Assembly: GCF_007859715.1 (NCBI RefSeq)
Contig: NZ_SJPG01000001.1
Coordinates: forward strand, 806,001-870,000
From: Rubinisphaera italica
GTDB taxonomy: Bacteria; Planctomycetota; Planctomycetia; Planctomycetales; Planctomycetaceae
Direction: 5' to 3'
DNA: 64,000 nt
The notes beneath the pieces are model-generated. The model ran no database searches, had not been told where the DNA came from, and saw only the letters and a list, made by a program, of their open reading frames with translations. Below, in pieces: positions 63,746 to 64,000 of the stretch. Each line of letters begins with the position of its first letter. The first letter of the stretch is position 1. The translations under genes and the position numbers were made by a program.

Positions 63746-64000
63746 ATGTCGACGTCTGTCTCATCATCTGTTCCGGAATCCCTTCAATCATTTCTGAGCG
63801 CCCCAAAGAAACTCTTAATCGATGGTCAGTGGGTCGCTGCCGGCAGTGGAAAAACATTTGATGTTTATGATCCTGCGACCGATCAGGTCATTGCTCAAGT
63901 TGCAGAAGGGGAATCTGCTGATGTGGATCTGGCAGTCTCGGCTGCTCGCAAGGCTTTTGATGATGGTCCCTGGTCGAAGATGACCGCTTCTGACCGCAGT
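63746..64000 (+). CDS. Aldehyde dehydrogenase, N-terminal part (cut by window end)
   Basis: First 85 codons of a gene running past the window end. ATG at 63746 with AGGAGA seven bases upstream, the best Shine-Dalgarno in this area. The translation includes [40 protein letters not shown] and [19 protein letters not shown], the standard start of NAD(P)-dependent aldehyde dehydrogenases (class 1/2 type). The catalytic Cys and Glu are beyond the window, so activity and substrate class cannot be checked. Confidence 0.9.
   Translation, partial: MSTSVSSSVPESLQSFLSAPKKLLIDGQWVAAGSGKTFDVYDPATDQVIAQVAEGESADVDLAVSAARKAFDDGPWSKMTASDRS

Overview
The window looks like a chromosomal segment of a planctomycete, most likely a member of the Planctomycetaceae with moderate GC. 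The lineage call rests on family content: secreted DUF1552 and DUF1501 proteins with Tat leaders, a Tat-exported Gfo/Idh/MocA oxidoreductase next to a DoxX-like membrane protein, a genuine sulfatase-activating FGE, a Ca-binding VCBS-repeat protein coupled to a TPR protein, and a prenyltransferase-like repeat protein. No phage, IS transposase, CRISPR array, rRNA or tRNA was seen.

Layout. 1-2.3 kb: lipoate biosynthesis (LipB-like C-terminus, lipA, a lipoyl-like domain protein without the lipoylated lysine). 2.9-13.0 kb: a flagellar operon in the order flgF-flgG-flgA-flgH-flgI-flgJ-like-flgN-like-flgK-flgL, building distal rod, P and L rings and hook-filament junction. 13-20.6 kb: accessory genes (secreted protein, Nudix, DUF1552, glycosyltransferase), then LutB-like and trpC. 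20.8-26.5 kb: FGE, lysS, a 23S-type pseudouridine synthase and an MFS exporter. 27-36.5 kb: Gfo/Idh oxidoreductase plus DoxX-like protein, an L7/L12-CTD membrane protein, STAS protein, a 53-aa membrane protein not in the usual ORF size range, an orphan NMT1-like lipoprotein, CDF metal transporter, PAS-SpoIIE phosphatase and a TIM-barrel isomerase. 36.5-42.5 kb: DUF1501, kdsD and a 991-aa OstA/LptA-like protein (outer-membrane LPS logic). 43-50 kb: TPR+VCBS pair, HD-GYP protein, secreted proteins. 50-57 kb: one-carbon/methyl cycle (ahcY, metF, cobalamin-dependent metH). 57-64 kb: PaaK-like ligase, an unknown protein plus SNF2 helicase, glgA, a HAD phosphatase and the start of an aldehyde dehydrogenase.

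The most distinctive thing in the window is not a gene but the intergenic DNA. Nearly every gap longer than about 150 bp is occupied by one of at least eight families of dispersed inverted-repeat elements (called R1-R8 here). R1 is a 106-bp MITE-like element with 16-bp terminal inverted repeats; R3 hairpins sit 5-8 bp after stop codons; R4 copies keep flanks and loop while the stem sequences change in a pairing-preserving way. No transposase that could move them is present. Among proteins, the more unusual items are FlgL enlarged to 743 aa by four tandem repeats, FlgH without any cysteine (so no lipoprotein anchor), a DoxX-like protein split by a long helical insertion, and the degenerate lipoyl domain beside lipA.

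Start codons were chosen from Shine-Dalgarno spacing and family alignment from memory; several genes use TTG or GTG. No database search was possible.
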